DNA of 64,000 bases from positions 81,947 through 145,946 of the forward strand of contig JAKFWA010000135.1 in the NCBI GenBank assembly GCA_021732995.1, in the 5' to 3' direction. This DNA comes from Planctomycetaceae bacterium. GTDB taxonomy: Bacteria; Planctomycetota; Planctomycetia; Planctomycetales; Planctomycetaceae. The position numbers and the translations under genes are program-made. The notes under the pieces were generated by a model. The model saw only the letters and a list, made by a program, of their open reading frames with translations, was not told where the DNA came from and did no database searches. Shown here in pieces: positions 63,876 to 64,000 of this stretch. Position 1 is the first letter of the stretch. The number at the start of each line of letters is the position of its first letter.

Positions 63876-64000
63876 CGGCTTATTCCTCGTGTTGGTAAAC
63901 GCCCGGGCCGAACACTCGTACGACCTCTTGCTCCAACGTGAATTCAATGGCACCGGCTTCTGATCTGCAACCGTCGCGGGAAACGGAGGGGTTGGGGGTC

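Overview
This 64 kb window looks like the chromosome of a planctomycete (order Planctomycetales). The markers are DUF1501 and DUF1549/DUF1553 proteins, a DUF1080 hydrolase, paired ECF sigma factors and Ser/Thr kinases, a kinase fused to a formylglycine-enzyme-like domain, the hopanoid enzyme HpnH, and a giant extracellular protein with the planctomycete LEPR-XLL-type N-terminus. All assignments come from reading the sequence and from remembered family motifs. No database search was run.

Layout. (1) 1-3.5 kb, minus strand: an ECF sigma factor followed by a membrane-anchored Ser/Thr kinase with leucine-rich repeats that runs off the left edge. (2) 3.9-10.2 kb, minus strand: a tight four-gene operon of a small SpeD-like (AdoMet decarboxylase family) protein, a glycine-amidinotransferase-like enzyme, an APC amino-acid permease and a nucleotide-transporter-like membrane protein fused to HEAT repeats and a cyclic-nucleotide-binding domain. 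This suggests guanidino or polyamine metabolism with regulated transport. (3) 10.5-14.6 kb, plus strand: a second ECF sigma/kinase pair; this kinase carries PD40 propeller repeats and an FGE-sulfatase-type domain. (4) 14.57-15.2 kb: a decayed IS5-type transposase.

(5) 15.3-23.8 kb, minus strand: the most unusual part. It holds a PatA/PatG (cyanobactin-maturation) type subtilisin and a series of small ORFs. Seven ORFs here, six small peptides and one phospholipase-A2-like enzyme, begin with the same ungapped N-terminal motif: Met, Pro (Ala in one) at position 4, Val/Ile at position 10 and Arg at position 12. The Pro-x5-Val-x-Arg spacing is the one I remember from cyanobactin precursor leaders (LPQQGQPVIR). 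Five of the peptides are Cys-rich, with Pro-Ser just before the first Cys of the core. Three are Ala/Gly/Cys-rich and somewhat halocin-C8-like. Two are paralogues with a six-Cys C-C-CC-C-C framework and clear protein-level conservation. The same strand also carries a trypsin-like protease fused to a DRGH nuclease. I read this as a previously undescribed leader-protease secretion or maturation system delivering bioactive peptides and an enzyme. Its function is inferred.

(6) 24.7-51.5 kb, plus strand: one 8,920-residue multidomain surface or secreted protein with an S8 protease, six beta-helix modules, FG-GAP/VCBS propellers, SdrD-B, Calx-beta, cadherin-like and RTX repeats. (7) 51.6-64 kb: typical planctomycete genes: DUF1549/DUF1553 and DUF1501 pairs, tRNA-Ser(GCU), a PPC-domain protein, hpnH, a sugar-phosphate-isomerase-like protein, a frameshifted membrane protein, a GNAT acetyltransferase, a Dabb protein and a DUF1080 hydrolase.
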